Origin: Pelagibacterales bacterium SAG-MED05
GTDB lineage: Bacteria > Pseudomonadota > Alphaproteobacteria > Pelagibacterales > Pelagibacteraceae
Length of the DNA stretch: 64,000 nt
Direction of reading: 5' to 3'
NCBI GenBank assembly: GCA_014654415.1
Contig: JACWDC010000004.1
Span: forward strand, 37,375-101,374
The notes below the pieces were generated by a model. The model was not told where the DNA came from, ran no database searches, and worked only from the letters and a program-made list of their open reading frames with translations. Shown in pieces: positions 28,715 through 38,402 of the stretch. Numbering within the stretch: the stretch's first letter is position 1; the number at the start of each line of letters is the position of its first letter. The position numbers and the translations under genes were made by a program.

Positions 28715-31705
28715 ATGAGCGCTCTAGATAATAAAAAAAGTTCCTATATTAAAAAAAATAAAAAAGTATCATTTACTTTTGATGGAAAAAAATATTATGG
28801 CTACAAAGGAGATACGATTGCTTCAGCTTTATTGAGAAATAATGTTAGGTTGATTGCTAGAAGTTTTAAATATCATAGGCCGAGAGGTATATACACTTGC
28901 GGAATAGAAGAACCTAATGCGATTGTTCAAATATTAAATGAACATAACGAACCCAATGCTAGAGCAACTGTAAAACAAATTTATGAAGGCATGAAAGTAG
29001 ACAGCCAAAATCGTTGGCCATCGCTTAATCTAGACATTGGTTCAATTAATAATTTGTTATCACCGATGTTTTCTGCAGGTTTTTATTACAAAACATTTAT
29101 GGGTCCAAAGGGTTTCTGGAAAAAAATTTATGAACCAATAATTAGAAGAACGGCTGGGCTTGGAAAGCCACCTAAAGAATTTAGATCTAAAAGCATTCAT
29201 CAAAATCATAATGTAGATATTGTTATTGTTGGAGCAGGTTTAAGCGGTTTAATAGCTGCGAGAAAATTAATTGATACAGAATATGATGTTTTACTTTTAG
29301 AACAAGATAGCTTTCTAGGAGGAGTGTTAAAAAACTCAAACAAAGTAGAACAGATCAATAATCAAGAAGTAAATAAATGGATAAAGGAAACAGAAAGACT
29401 TATTAAAATCTCAACAAATATTAAAATATTAAAAAACTCTCTAGTAACTTCATACAATTTTACAAATCATCTAATCGCTTTAGAAGATAAATTTGCAGGA
29501 AAAGCAATTGATACAAGCAAGTCCGAGTTAACTCTACACAAAATCAGAACAACACACACCATCTTGGCTAATGGACACATCGAGAGATTTATTTCATTTA
29601 GAAACAACGATTTACCAGGAGTAATGTTAGCCTCGTCTTTTGAAAAATATATTCATCGATATGGAGTTATCCCTGAAACCAACCCTGTAATTTTTACAAA
29701 TAACTCAACAACAGTTACTCTTCTAAAATCTTTAGTTGACCTTGGCCATAAGCCAGTCGCTTATGTGGATGCTAGAGATAAAAATAAGATAGGAAAAAAA
29801 CTTTTAACTTACTTAAAGAAAAACAATATTCCTTTTTATTTTAACGCAGAAATAGAAGGCTGTGATGGAAATAAGAAAGTTGAAACTATATCTATCAGAA
29901 AAAATAAGAACAAAATTATTAAAGTGAAATCTTCAATGCTTTGTGTATCTGGAGGAATCAATCCTGATATACATTTATTTACTCAATCTAAAGGACTAGT
30001 TAAGTGGGACGATAAACTTATTACTTTCAAACCAGATGTGCCTTTTCAGAACACTATCACTATAGGATCTGTAAGTGGAAATTATAATTATGAGAAAACA
30101 CATGATGAAATTAATAATAAGCTGTCTTTTTTAAAACCAAAAAATATTGAAATGAAGATAAAAATTAATGACACCAACAATTTCAATATAAAAGAGCTTT
30201 GGGAAACGAGACACGAGAAAAAATCTAATTGGTCTAAATCTTTTATAGATTTACATAATGATGTAACCACAAAAGATCTTAAACAAGCAGTAGTAGAAGG
30301 ATTTGACCGTATTGAGCATCTAAAACGTTTCACTACAAACAGCATGGGTACTGACCAAGGAAAAATTAGTAGTATTAATTCGTTAGGCATAGTTTCAAAA
30401 ATCTTAAAAAAGGAAATTTCTGAAGTAGGAACAACAACTTATAGACCACCTTATGCTCCGCTTAGCTTTTCAGCTATTGCAGGAAGGAATACTTATGAAT
30501 TTTACGATCCTCAAAGAAAAACACCTATTCATAATTGGCACATAAATAACAAAGCAATATTCGAAGATGTAGGTCAGTGGAAAAGACCTTGGTACTTTAA
30601 AGAACATGACTCAGAAACCATGCATCAGGCTGTACAAAGAGAGTCAAAACAAACAAGACAAACAGCTGGAATTTTAGATGGTAGCACTCTTGGAAAAATA
30701 GAAATTAAAGGTAAGGATGCATTGGAATTTATGAATCTTATGTACACAAATCCGTTCACTAAAATGAAACCAATGACTTCAAGGTATGCTCTTATGTTAG
30801 GTGAAGATGGAATGATAAAAGATGACGGTATCGTATGTAAATTTAATGATAAACATTTTATAGCAACAACTACATCTGGAGGAGCTCCTAAAGTTTTAGC
30901 TGATATGGAAGAATATCTTCAAACAGAGTGGCCCCATCTTCAAGTGTATGTGAATTCAATTACCGAACAGTTTACCACATTTAATATTAGCGGTCCTAAA
31001 TCAAGAGATATAATGAGCAAAGTGTTTACTGAAGTTGATTTTAGCAACGAAAACTTTCCCTTTATGACTTTTAAAGTTTTTAACTACAAGGGTACAGAAG
31101 CTAGAATTATGCGAGCTAGTTTTACAGGAGAACTTGGTTATGAGATTTATATCACTCCTAATCATGGCTTAGAATTATGGAAAAGAATATTTCATCATGG
31201 AAATGTTTTTGATCTTGTTCCTTATGGAACAGAGACTATGCATTTGTTGAGAGCTGAAAAAGGTTATGTTGTAATTGGTCAAGAGACAGACGGAACCGTA
31301 ACACCTATTGATCTTAATTTTAATTGGATGATAGGTAAAAAGAAAAAAGATTTTATCGGCAAAAGATCTTTGACTAGAAGCGACACAGCAAGAGAAGATC
31401 GAAAACAATTAGTTGGGATTGTCCCATTAGATAAATCTGAATTTATTGAAGAAGGACAACATGTTGTAGAACGTGAAAGATTACCAAATCCAATAAAAAC
31501 ACCTGTAGAATATCTTGGTCATGTTTCATCTAGTTACCACAGCCCTAACCTTAACCATTGTATTGCAATGGCTATGATAAAAGGTGGCAATAAATTGATG
31601 GGTAAAAAATTATTTATTTCTTCATCTTACGGAACTAAAAATATCGCAGTAGAGGTTGTTAGTCCTGTTTTTATTGATCCCGAAAACAAGAGGTTGACGT
31701 CATGA
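28715..31705 (+). CDS. soxA: Sarcosine oxidase, alpha subunit
   Basis: A 996-residue protein. An N-terminal 2Fe-2S-ferredoxin-like fold (about 15-105) is followed by an NAD-binding Rossmann domain starting IVIVGAGLSGLIAARKL near residue 170. The C-terminal aminomethyltransferase-like domain (about 600-990) binds tetrahydrofolate and captures the methyl group as methylene-tetrahydrofolate. In SAR11 this feeds one-carbon metabolism for energy. The stop overlaps soxG by 4 bases. Confidence 0.95.
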   Translation: MSALDNKKSSYIKKNKKVSFTFDGKKYYGYKGDTIASALLRNNVRLIARSFKYHRPRGIYTCGIEEPNAIVQILNEHNEPNARATVKQIYEGMKVDSQNRWPSLNLDIGSINNLLSPMFSAGFYYKTFMGPKGFWKKIYEPIIRRTAGLGKPPKEFRSKSIHQNHNVDIVIVGAGLSGLIAARKLIDTEYDVLLLEQDSFLGGVLKNSNKVEQINNQEVNKWIKETERLIKISTNIKILKNSLVTSYNFTNHLIALEDKFAGKAIDTSKSELTLHKIRTTHTILANGHIERFISFRNNDLPGVMLASSFEKYIHRYGVIPETNPVIFTNNSTTVTLLKSLVDLGHKPVAYVDARDKNKIGKKLLTYLKKNNIPFYFNAEIEGCDGNKKVETISIRKNKNKIIKVKSSMLCVSGGINPDIHLFTQSKGLVKWDDKLITFKPDVPFQNTITIGSVSGNYNYEKTHDEINNKLSFLKPKNIEMKIKINDTNNFNIKELWETRHEKKSNWSKSFIDLHNDVTTKDLKQAVVEGFDRIEHLKRFTTNSMGTDQGKISSINSLGIVSKILKKEISEVGTTTYRPPYAPLSFSAIAGRNTYEFYDPQRKTPIHNWHINNKAIFEDVGQWKRPWYFKEHDSETMHQAVQRESKQTRQTAGILDGSTLGKIEIKGKDALEFMNLMYTNPFTKMKPMTSRYALMLGEDGMIKDDGIVCKFNDKHFIATTTSGGAPKVLADMEEYLQTEWPHLQVYVNSITEQFTTFNISGPKSRDIMSKVFTEVDFSNENFPFMTFKVFNYKGTEARIMRASFTGELGYEIYITPNHGLELWKRIFHHGNVFDLVPYGTETMHLLRAEKGYVVIGQETDGTVTPIDLNFNWMIGKKKKDFIGKRSLTRSDTAREDRKQLVGIVPLDKSEFIEEGQHVVERERLPNPIKTPVEYLGHVSSSYHSPNLNHCIAMAMIKGGNKLMGKKLFISSSYGTKNIAVEVVSPVFIDPENKRLTS

Positions 31706-32223
31706 CAAAATTATTATCATCACGAGACATAGATATTTCTCAAAGAAATTTTCAACAGATCATCATTAGAGGTGATGGAAAAGATCGATTTAATCAAATA
31801 ATAAATAAAGAAATATCCATAATTCCTCCTTCTAAAAATCTTGAGGTGACAAAAGACGATAGATTCATGTTTGCAAAAAATTCATTTGATCAGTGGAGTT
31901 TAATTTATTTAGTAGAAAGAGACTACAAAGAGATTTTAAAATTTATTTCTAATATCAATTCAAATGATGAAATTCTTGCTTCTGATTATTCTTATGGTCA
32001 AGTTTATTTTGAAATTTCTGGTAAAAATAGAAATGAATTTTTAAATAAATTAACACATTTTGATTTACGTTTAAAAAAATTTCCAGTCTTTTCAATGGCT
32101 CAAACTTTAATAGCTAAAATAGATTGCTCGATCTACCATTTGAAAGACAGGTATATTGTAACTTGCAATAGATCTTTCGAAGATTATTTTAAAGAACGTC
32201 TTAAAGATACAGCTAATATTTAA
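31702..32223 (+). CDS. soxG: Sarcosine oxidase, gamma subunit
   Basis: A 173-residue protein in the position and of the size expected for SoxG. It resembles the fold of GcvT-like domains (YFEISGKNRNEFLNKLTHFD near residue 95) and completes the heterotetramer. This subunit is the least conserved of the four, so the call is partly positional. It overlaps soxA by 4 bases and is followed 1 base later by a LysE-type gene. Confidence 0.88.
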   Translation: MTKLLSSRDIDISQRNFQQIIIRGDGKDRFNQIINKEISIIPPSKNLEVTKDDRFMFAKNSFDQWSLIYLVERDYKEILKFISNINSNDEILASDYSYGQVYFEISGKNRNEFLNKLTHFDLRLKKFPVFSMAQTLIAKIDCSIYHLKDRYIVTCNRSFEDYFKERLKDTANI

Positions 32224-32224
32224 A

Positions 32225-32854
32225 ATGGAAAATTTAGTACTGGGTTTCTTGACTGGTGGAAGCCTAATATTAGCAATAGGCCCTCAAAATCTTTTTGTAA
32301 TTGAGCAAGGATTAAGAAGAAACTTTGTATTTACCATCACAACAATTTGTGCTGCTTCAGATATATTGCTAATTTTTTTTGGCATATTCATTTATCATAT
32401 TTTTGATTCTATACCTTTAAAAGTAGAAATAATTTTAAACTTTATACTAATTGTATTTTTAATTAATTATATCAAAGGCAAGATTGGTAATTTAAAAGAA
32501 AAATATAAAATAAAAAAAATAGAAAGATCTCAAAACTTTAAAGATATAATCTTAAAAACCTTGGGATTTACCTACCTGAATCCCCACGTTTATTCTGATA
32601 CTGTTTTTATTTTAGGAAATTTATCAAAAAATTTTGTCTTACAAGAAAAATTTTATTTTGCTTTTGGAGCATCATTTGCCTCCATTATATTTTTTTATTC
32701 TTTAGGTTTTATGTCTAGCGCATTTGCTAATTTTATTAAAAAGAGAAATACTTGGAAATATATAAATAGCTTTATTATATTTTTTATGTCAATTTTAGTA
32801 GTCTATATTACTTATGACACCTTTATACATATCTTGATTGCAATACGCGCTTAG
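32225..32854 (+). CDS. LysE/ArgO-type amino acid exporter
   Basis: A 209-residue membrane protein with six hydrophobic segments and the family start GFLTGGSLILAIGPQNLFVI. LysE/ArgO proteins export basic amino acids. It begins one base after soxG, so it may be cotranscribed with sarcosine oxidase. Its end overlaps the convergent DMT gene by 32 bases. Export of a by-product is possible but cannot be inferred from sequence. Confidence 0.82.
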   Translation: MENLVLGFLTGGSLILAIGPQNLFVIEQGLRRNFVFTITTICAASDILLIFFGIFIYHIFDSIPLKVEIILNFILIVFLINYIKGKIGNLKEKYKIKKIERSQNFKDIILKTLGFTYLNPHVYSDTVFILGNLSKNFVLQEKFYFAFGASFASIIFFYSLGFMSSAFANFIKKRNTWKYINSFIIFFMSILVVYITYDTFIHILIAIRA

Positions 32855-33716
32855 TATTAAAACCATAGAAGATTATTGCAAAAATGATTATAGCTCCACC
32901 AATTAAAGTATTAACGTTAGGAACTTCATTGATTCCAAACCACGGCAACCAAACCCAGAAAATTCCACCCAAAACTTCTGTAAGTGAAAGTAGAGTTAAA
33001 TCTGTAGCAGGTAGATATCTTGATTTCATAGAAAATAAAATAAGTCCCGTACAAACTAAAAATCCATGTAATGCTGAAAGTGAAGAATTTTTTAAAGAAA
33101 TAAATATATTACTATCATTGAATAATAAAACCATAATAGCAACAGCTGAGCAGAAAATTCCTGCAATAGCTACAGTGGTAAATTTTGGAGTATTCTTTCT
33201 CCATCTAAGAGAAACAGTAAATCCAGCAAAACCTAATGACGAAAGCAATCCATTAATTAAACCAAATAGTGTTCCTTCTCCTTTACTATCGAGTGACATA
33301 AATATTATTCCAGCTGCCGCAATTGATATAGCTATTAATGTCGTTTTTGAAATTTTTTCTTTTAAAAAAATATATGCTAAAATTGCAGCAACAAATGGCT
33401 GAGTAGCTAACATCATCATTGTAACAGCTGCGGTTGTTGTTGTTATCGAAAGTATAAAAGAAATGTTTGCAACACCAAGACTTACTCCCCCAATTAATCC
33501 TGATAAACCTATCTTGTTGTAATTAAGTATAAACTTTTGACCTTCAGCTAAAAATAAATAAATATTTAAAACTAAAAAAATCACAGAACCTCTAAAGAAA
33601 AGATACTGCCAAGGAATTAATTCTGCATTATCTATGTGTCTTACAACTAAGGGCCCAAAAGACCAAAAGATCCCTGCAATTAGAACAATTACTATAGCTG
33701 AACTATTTTTTATCAT
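32823..33716 (-). CDS. EamA/DMT-superfamily transporter
   Basis: A 297-residue protein with ten hydrophobic segments and two EamA repeats; VIVLIAGIFWSFGPLVVR is the first span. I start it at the ATG at 33716, which overlaps the upstream MFS gene by 14 bases (AATGATAAA...), rather than the TTG at 33755. The substrate is unknown. It forms a two-gene unit with the MFS transporter. Confidence 0.82.
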   Translation of the reverse strand: MIKNSSAIVIVLIAGIFWSFGPLVVRHIDNAELIPWQYLFFRGSVIFLVLNIYLFLAEGQKFILNYNKIGLSGLIGGVSLGVANISFILSITTTTAAVTMMMLATQPFVAAILAYIFLKEKISKTTLIAISIAAAGIIFMSLDSKGEGTLFGLINGLLSSLGFAGFTVSLRWRKNTPKFTTVAIAGIFCSAVAIMVLLFNDSNIFISLKNSSLSALHGFLVCTGLILFSMKSRYLPATDLTLLSLTEVLGGIFWVWLPWFGINEVPNVNTLIGGAIIIFAIIFYGFNTKRVLQSRYV

Positions 33717-35025
33717 TAGCTGTATTAGATAAATCAACCCCTGTTTCAGGATCAAGTTCGATACCTAATGGAGTAATGTCCTTTGGTAGCGGTGTAAAAG
33801 TAGATTCAGGATTATCTTCATATTTTCTTTTACTTATTCTAAATAATCCAAACACAGTAATTATTATAAAGAACATAAGTAGGTGAACAAAGAAACCATT
33901 TGGACCTAAAACATTCATTAGTATAGAACAAATAATTGGACCTGCCATAGCACCTAATCCAAATATAATATTTAAACCAGCACCAGCTGCAACAAATTTT
34001 TCCTTAGGAATATAATCATTTACTAGCGCAAGATTAAGTGCAAACAAAGGTAGAGTCATTCCTGAAAGAAGAATGATAAATATAAAGAGCTTTGTTTTAT
34101 CCATGCCAGTGCCTATTGAAAAATAATTAAATCTTATCATTTCCTCTGCAATTAAATTGTTAAAAGATAATCCTGAAGCTGAAATTGAAAGAATTGCAAA
34201 TATGGATGCTAAAATACAGCATCCGATAATAACTAATCTTCTGTCATGTTTGTCTGATAGAGATCCTATAGGCCATTGAAAAAGAGCGCCTGAAAGCGTT
34301 ACCGCAAATAACAATATAGAAATATCAAAGACAGATAAATTCATTGTTACAGCATAAACAGATAACATCGTAAACATTGCTGAAAAAATAAAACCAGAGC
34401 AGAATGTAGAAAAACTGCCGAAAGGAGAAATCTTATAAAGTTCTTTAATTTTAATAGAACTAGTTTTTTTAAATGTAGGAGGCTTACGTTTTGTAAGTAA
34501 TATTGGAATTAACGCTATAGAAAATAATAAAGAAATTAATATAAAGGGTTCATAATTTTGAGGACCACTTATATTTAATAATAGATTTCCTAACGCAAAT
34601 GCAAAAAAAGTAATAAACATATAAAGCGATAAAACTTTCCCCCTTGTTTTATTTGTGGCTCTATCGTTTAACCAACTTTCAACAATAATAAGTATTCCTA
34701 TCATGCTAAAACCCGTTAAAAATCTTGCTAAAGTCCAAATTACAGGATCTACAAATACAACATGCACTAATGAACTAAGCGATGCCATAGAAGCAAAAGC
34801 AGCAAACACTCTTATGTGACCTACTTTACTTACAAGATTCGGAATTATATTTGCTCCAATAAAATAACCAACAAAATAACCAGACATCATTGTTCCAGTT
34901 GCGATAAAATTAAAATTTTCTAAAACAGCTCTGATTCCTAAAAGGTTTCCTTGAAACCCGTGTGAAATCATTATTACTGCAAAGCCTGTAAAAAGAGCCC
35001 AGGAATTTCTTATGATCTTTCCCAT
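33703..35025 (-). CDS. Major facilitator superfamily transporter
   Basis: A 440-residue protein with about twelve hydrophobic segments. It has the MFS loop motif as WPIGSLSDKHDRR between spans 8 and 9, and a hydrophilic C-terminal tail rich in proline and acidic residues. It belongs to the group of YcaD-like MFS permeases. The substrate is unknown. It is divergent or unlinked to the ETF-QO gene, 45 bases away on the same strand. Confidence 0.85.
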   Translation of the reverse strand: MGKIIRNSWALFTGFAVIMISHGFQGNLLGIRAVLENFNFIATGTMMSGYFVGYFIGANIIPNLVSKVGHIRVFAAFASMASLSSLVHVVFVDPVIWTLARFLTGFSMIGILIIVESWLNDRATNKTRGKVLSLYMFITFFAFALGNLLLNISGPQNYEPFILISLLFSIALIPILLTKRKPPTFKKTSSIKIKELYKISPFGSFSTFCSGFIFSAMFTMLSVYAVTMNLSVFDISILLFAVTLSGALFQWPIGSLSDKHDRRLVIIGCCILASIFAILSISASGLSFNNLIAEEMIRFNYFSIGTGMDKTKLFIFIILLSGMTLPLFALNLALVNDYIPKEKFVAAGAGLNIIFGLGAMAGPIICSILMNVLGPNGFFVHLLMFFIIITVFGLFRISKRKYEDNPESTFTPLPKDITPLGIELDPETGVDLSNTANDKK

Positions 35026-35070
35026 GACTCAAGCCATTATGCTTTCTTTAGGACAAAAGCAATAGTCTTT

Positions 35071-36678
35071 TTACATGTTGCCGTACTTAGGACCGCCACC
35101 ACCTTCGGGTGCTACCCAGGTAATATTTTGAGAGGGTTCTTTAATATCACACGTCTTACAATGGATGCAGTTTTGAGAATTAATAACGAACTTTTCCTGC
35201 TGAATTTCATAAACCCCAACAGGACAATACCTTACAGCTGGTTCGTCGTATTTTTTTAAAGTGTAGTTAATTGGTAGATTAGGGTCTTTTAACCTTAAAT
35301 GGACAGGCTGGTTTTCAGTATGATTAGTTCCCGTTAAATAAACAGAGCTAGTTTTGTCGAATGTTAGCTTTCCATCAGGTTTTGGATATTCAATTTTAGG
35401 CATCTGATTAGCGGGTTTTAAAGACTCATGATCAGCATGTTTATGTTTTAATGTAAAAGGTAGCTTTCCTCTAAATAAAATTTGATCAATACCAGTAAAG
35501 ATTATTCCTAGTATTAAGCCCCAGCTAAAACTAGGTTTAACATTTCGTGCAGTATACAATTCTTTATAAGCCCAACTATCTTTGAATTTTTTTTCATAAA
35601 TCGAGAGATCAGCTTTATTTTTAATGTTTTCAATTATAGATTCTGCTGCAATTATTCCACTTTTCATCGCAGTATGTGAACCTTTTATTTTAGGCATATT
35701 TAAAGTTCCCGCATCACATCCAATTAATAGTGCTCCTGGCATAAACATTTTAGGTAAACTCTGTATTCCTCCTTCAATTAAGGCTCTTGCACCAAAAGCA
35801 ATACGTTTACCGCCTTCTAACATTTTTCTTATAGCCTTATGTGTTTTAAATCTTTGAAATTCATCAAAGGGAGAAAGGTAAGGATTTTGATAATCAAGAC
35901 CAATAACATATCCAAAATAAATTTGTCTATTTTCTGCATGATAGATAAAGCTTCCACCGTAAGTTTTGTTATCTAAAGGCCATCCTGCTGTATGCATAAC
36001 TAAACCTTCTTGATGTTGTTCTTCACTTACTTCCCATATTTCTTTAAAGCCAATACCATATTGTTGAGGATTTTTTCCTTCATCTAGATTGAATTTTTTA
36101 ATTAATTGTTTACCTAAATGACCTCTACAACCTTCAGAAAACACAGTTATCTTTGCATGTAATTCCATTCCTTCCTGATAAGTATCTTTTTTATTTCCCT
36201 CTTTATCTAAACCCATGTCTAAAGTAGCTACACCTTTAATTGATCCATCATCATTATAAAGAACTTCGCTAGCAGGAAACCCAGGGAATATTTCAACTCC
36301 TAATTTTTCTGCTTGATCAGCTAACCAACGACAAAGATTAGCAAGACTAATGATATAATTTTTATGATTTTTTTGTACTGACGGTAAAAGCCATGTAGGC
36401 CAACTTAATGAAGAATTTTTTCCTAAAAATAGGAATTTTTCTTTTGAAACTTTTGTTTTTACTGGAGCCCCTTCATTCTTCCAATTAGGTATTAATTCAT
36501 CAAGTGCTTTCGTTTCAAACACATTACCGCTTAAAATATGAGCTCCAACTTCAGCACCTTTTTCAAGAATACAAACATTTAAATTAGGATCGAGCTGTTT
36601 GAGTTTTATTGCTGTAGTTAAACCTGCTGGTCCTGCACCAACAATTACCACATCATATTCCATTGCTTCTCTAGCCAT
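35071..36678 (-). CDS. Electron-transfer flavoprotein-ubiquinone oxidoreductase
   Basis: A 535-residue ETF-QO. It has an FAD motif VIVGAGPAGLTTAIKL near the N-terminus and a C-terminal 4Fe-4S ferredoxin-like part with CPVGVYE and CIHCKTCDIK. It sits on the inner membrane and passes electrons from reduced ETF to ubiquinone. With etfA, etfB and the dimethylglycine dehydrogenase on the same strand it completes an electron route from methylated glycines to the respiratory chain. Confidence 0.95.
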   Translation of the reverse strand: MAREAMEYDVVIVGAGPAGLTTAIKLKQLDPNLNVCILEKGAEVGAHILSGNVFETKALDELIPNWKNEGAPVKTKVSKEKFLFLGKNSSLSWPTWLLPSVQKNHKNYIISLANLCRWLADQAEKLGVEIFPGFPASEVLYNDDGSIKGVATLDMGLDKEGNKKDTYQEGMELHAKITVFSEGCRGHLGKQLIKKFNLDEGKNPQQYGIGFKEIWEVSEEQHQEGLVMHTAGWPLDNKTYGGSFIYHAENRQIYFGYVIGLDYQNPYLSPFDEFQRFKTHKAIRKMLEGGKRIAFGARALIEGGIQSLPKMFMPGALLIGCDAGTLNMPKIKGSHTAMKSGIIAAESIIENIKNKADLSIYEKKFKDSWAYKELYTARNVKPSFSWGLILGIIFTGIDQILFRGKLPFTLKHKHADHESLKPANQMPKIEYPKPDGKLTFDKTSSVYLTGTNHTENQPVHLRLKDPNLPINYTLKKYDEPAVRYCPVGVYEIQQEKFVINSQNCIHCKTCDIKEPSQNITWVAPEGGGGPKYGNM

Positions 36679-36699
36679 GGAAAGACTATATCAAACTAA

Positions 36700-37653
36700 T
36701 TATTTTTGGATAGTATTCAGTTTGTTTAGCTCAGCTAAAAATTCTGGAAGGGCTGTAAATAAATCTGCTTCTAAACCATAATCCGCAACACTAAAGATCG
36801 GTGCTTCACCATCTTTATTAATTGCGACAATTATTTTACTTTCTTTCATCCCTGCTAAGTGCTGGATTGCTCCAGAAATTCCAACGGCGATGTATAAATC
36901 AGGAACTACAACTTTTCCAGTTTGGCCAACTTGATGGTCATTACTTATGTAACCAGCATCAACAGCTGCCCTTGATGCCCCAACTGCTGCATTAAGTTTA
37001 TCAGCTATATCATTTATCAGTTTGAAATTTTCTCCACTCTCTAATCCTCTTCCACCTGACACAACTATTCTTGCAGTTCCAAGCTCTGGTCTTTCTGATT
37101 TAGTTTCTTCCCTTTTAATAAATTTGGAAGCACTAGGAATATCTACTGCTTCAACTTTTTCAATTAGAGCTGAACCACCTGATTTTTCTGCAGCATCGAA
37201 AGAAGTCGGTCTTATTGTAACGCATCTTTTTTGGTCGTTACTTTTTACCGTTGCAAAAGCATTACCTGCATAAATAGGTCTTACAAAAGTGTCTGGTCCA
37301 TTTACTTTAATTATATCGCTTACTTGAGACACATCTAAAGCAGCTGCTACTCTTGGCATAAAGTTTTTTCCAAAAGTATTAGCAGAAGCTACGATATGGT
37401 CATATTTTTCTGAAACTTTTATTACTAAAGGAGCAAGATTTTCTGGAAGATAATTTTGGTAATTTGGAGAGTCACATACTAAAACCTTTTTAACTAGAGG
37501 AATATTTGCAGTTTCTTTTGAAACATTTTCACAACTAGTTCCTGCTACTAGGACATGTACGTCAGAGTCTATTTTAGATGCTGCAGTAATTGCATTAAAT
37601 GTAAAAGGTTTTAATTTCGAATTATCATGCTCTGCTATTAACAAAACTGACAT
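36700..37653 (-). CDS. etfA: Electron transfer flavoprotein, alpha subunit
   Basis: A 317-residue ETF alpha with the C-terminal FAD-binding domain containing [10 protein letters not shown] (about 195-205) and VGQTGKVV and GISGAIQH motifs. It carries electrons from flavoprotein dehydrogenases to ETF-QO. It overlaps etfB by one base on the minus strand, so the subunits are made together. Confidence 0.96.
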   Translation of the reverse strand: MSVLLIAEHDNSKLKPFTFNAITAASKIDSDVHVLVAGTSCENVSKETANIPLVKKVLVCDSPNYQNYLPENLAPLVIKVSEKYDHIVASANTFGKNFMPRVAAALDVSQVSDIIKVNGPDTFVRPIYAGNAFATVKSNDQKRCVTIRPTSFDAAEKSGGSALIEKVEAVDIPSASKFIKREETKSERPELGTARIVVSGGRGLESGENFKLINDIADKLNAAVGASRAAVDAGYISNDHQVGQTGKVVVPDLYIAVGISGAIQHLAGMKESKIIVAINKDGEAPIFSVADYGLEADLFTALPEFLAELNKLNTIQK

Positions 37654-38402
37654 TATATTACCTTCGCTTCATTTTTAAGTTTACTTACTAATTCTGCTAC
37701 ATTTGCAACTTTAATACCTGCTTTTCTTTTTGGTGGCTCTTCTACTTTTAACTGCTCAATTCTATTTTTTAGATCAACACCCATATCTTTAGCATTTAAC
37801 AGCTCCATAGGTTTTTTCTTTGCTTTCATAATGTTTGGAAGTGACGCGAACCTAGGTTCATTTAATCTTAAATCACAAGTTACGATTGCTGGTAAATTAA
37901 TCTCAAGAGTTTCTAAACCTTCATCAATTTCTCTTATAACTTCTAGTGATTTTTCTTTAATACTTAATTTTGAAGAAAAGGTAGCTTGAGGCCAGTTAAG
38001 CATTGCTGCAAGCATTTGACCAGTTTGATTACAGTCATCATCAATGGCTTGTTTGCCTAAGAAAACCATATCAGGTTTTTCTTTCTCTACTATTTTCTTT
38101 AAAATTTTTGCAATACCTAAAGGCTCAATATAACTATCTGCCTTAACGTGAATTCCTTTATCTGCTCCCACTGCTAAAGCTTTTCTAATACTCTCTTGGG
38201 CTTTATCTTCTCCAATTGAAATGGCAACTACCTCTTTAACCTTACCAGACTCTTTAAGTTTAACAGACTCTTCTACTGCATTATCATCTGGGGGATTGGT
38301 TGACATTTTAACGTTATCAGTATGAACGCCAGAACCATCTTCTTTTACTCTGATTTGAACGTTATAATCAATGACTCTTTTTACAGCTACTAGTATTTTC
38401 AT
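37653..38402 (-). CDS. etfB: Electron transfer flavoprotein, beta subunit
   Basis: A 249-residue ETF beta with the KRVIDYNVQIRVK start and GKQAIDDDCNQTGQMLA, the adenine-nucleotide-binding signature. It pairs with EtfA. It begins one base downstream of the dimethylglycine dehydrogenase stop codon, which supports that enzyme as its electron donor. Confidence 0.96.
   Translation of the reverse strand: MKILVAVKRVIDYNVQIRVKEDGSGVHTDNVKMSTNPPDDNAVEESVKLKESGKVKEVVAISIGEDKAQESIRKALAVGADKGIHVKADSYIEPLGIAKILKKIVEKEKPDMVFLGKQAIDDDCNQTGQMLAAMLNWPQATFSSKLSIKEKSLEVIREIDEGLETLEINLPAIVTCDLRLNEPRFASLPNIMKAKKKPMELLNAKDMGVDLKNRIEQLKVEEPPKRKAGIKVANVAELVSKLKNEAKVI

Noticed and set aside
32884-33402. A long plus-strand frame of 172 codons inside the minus-strand EamA transporter gene
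   Set aside because: It is antisense to a clear ten-span membrane protein, has no recognisable domain and is a typical shadow frame.
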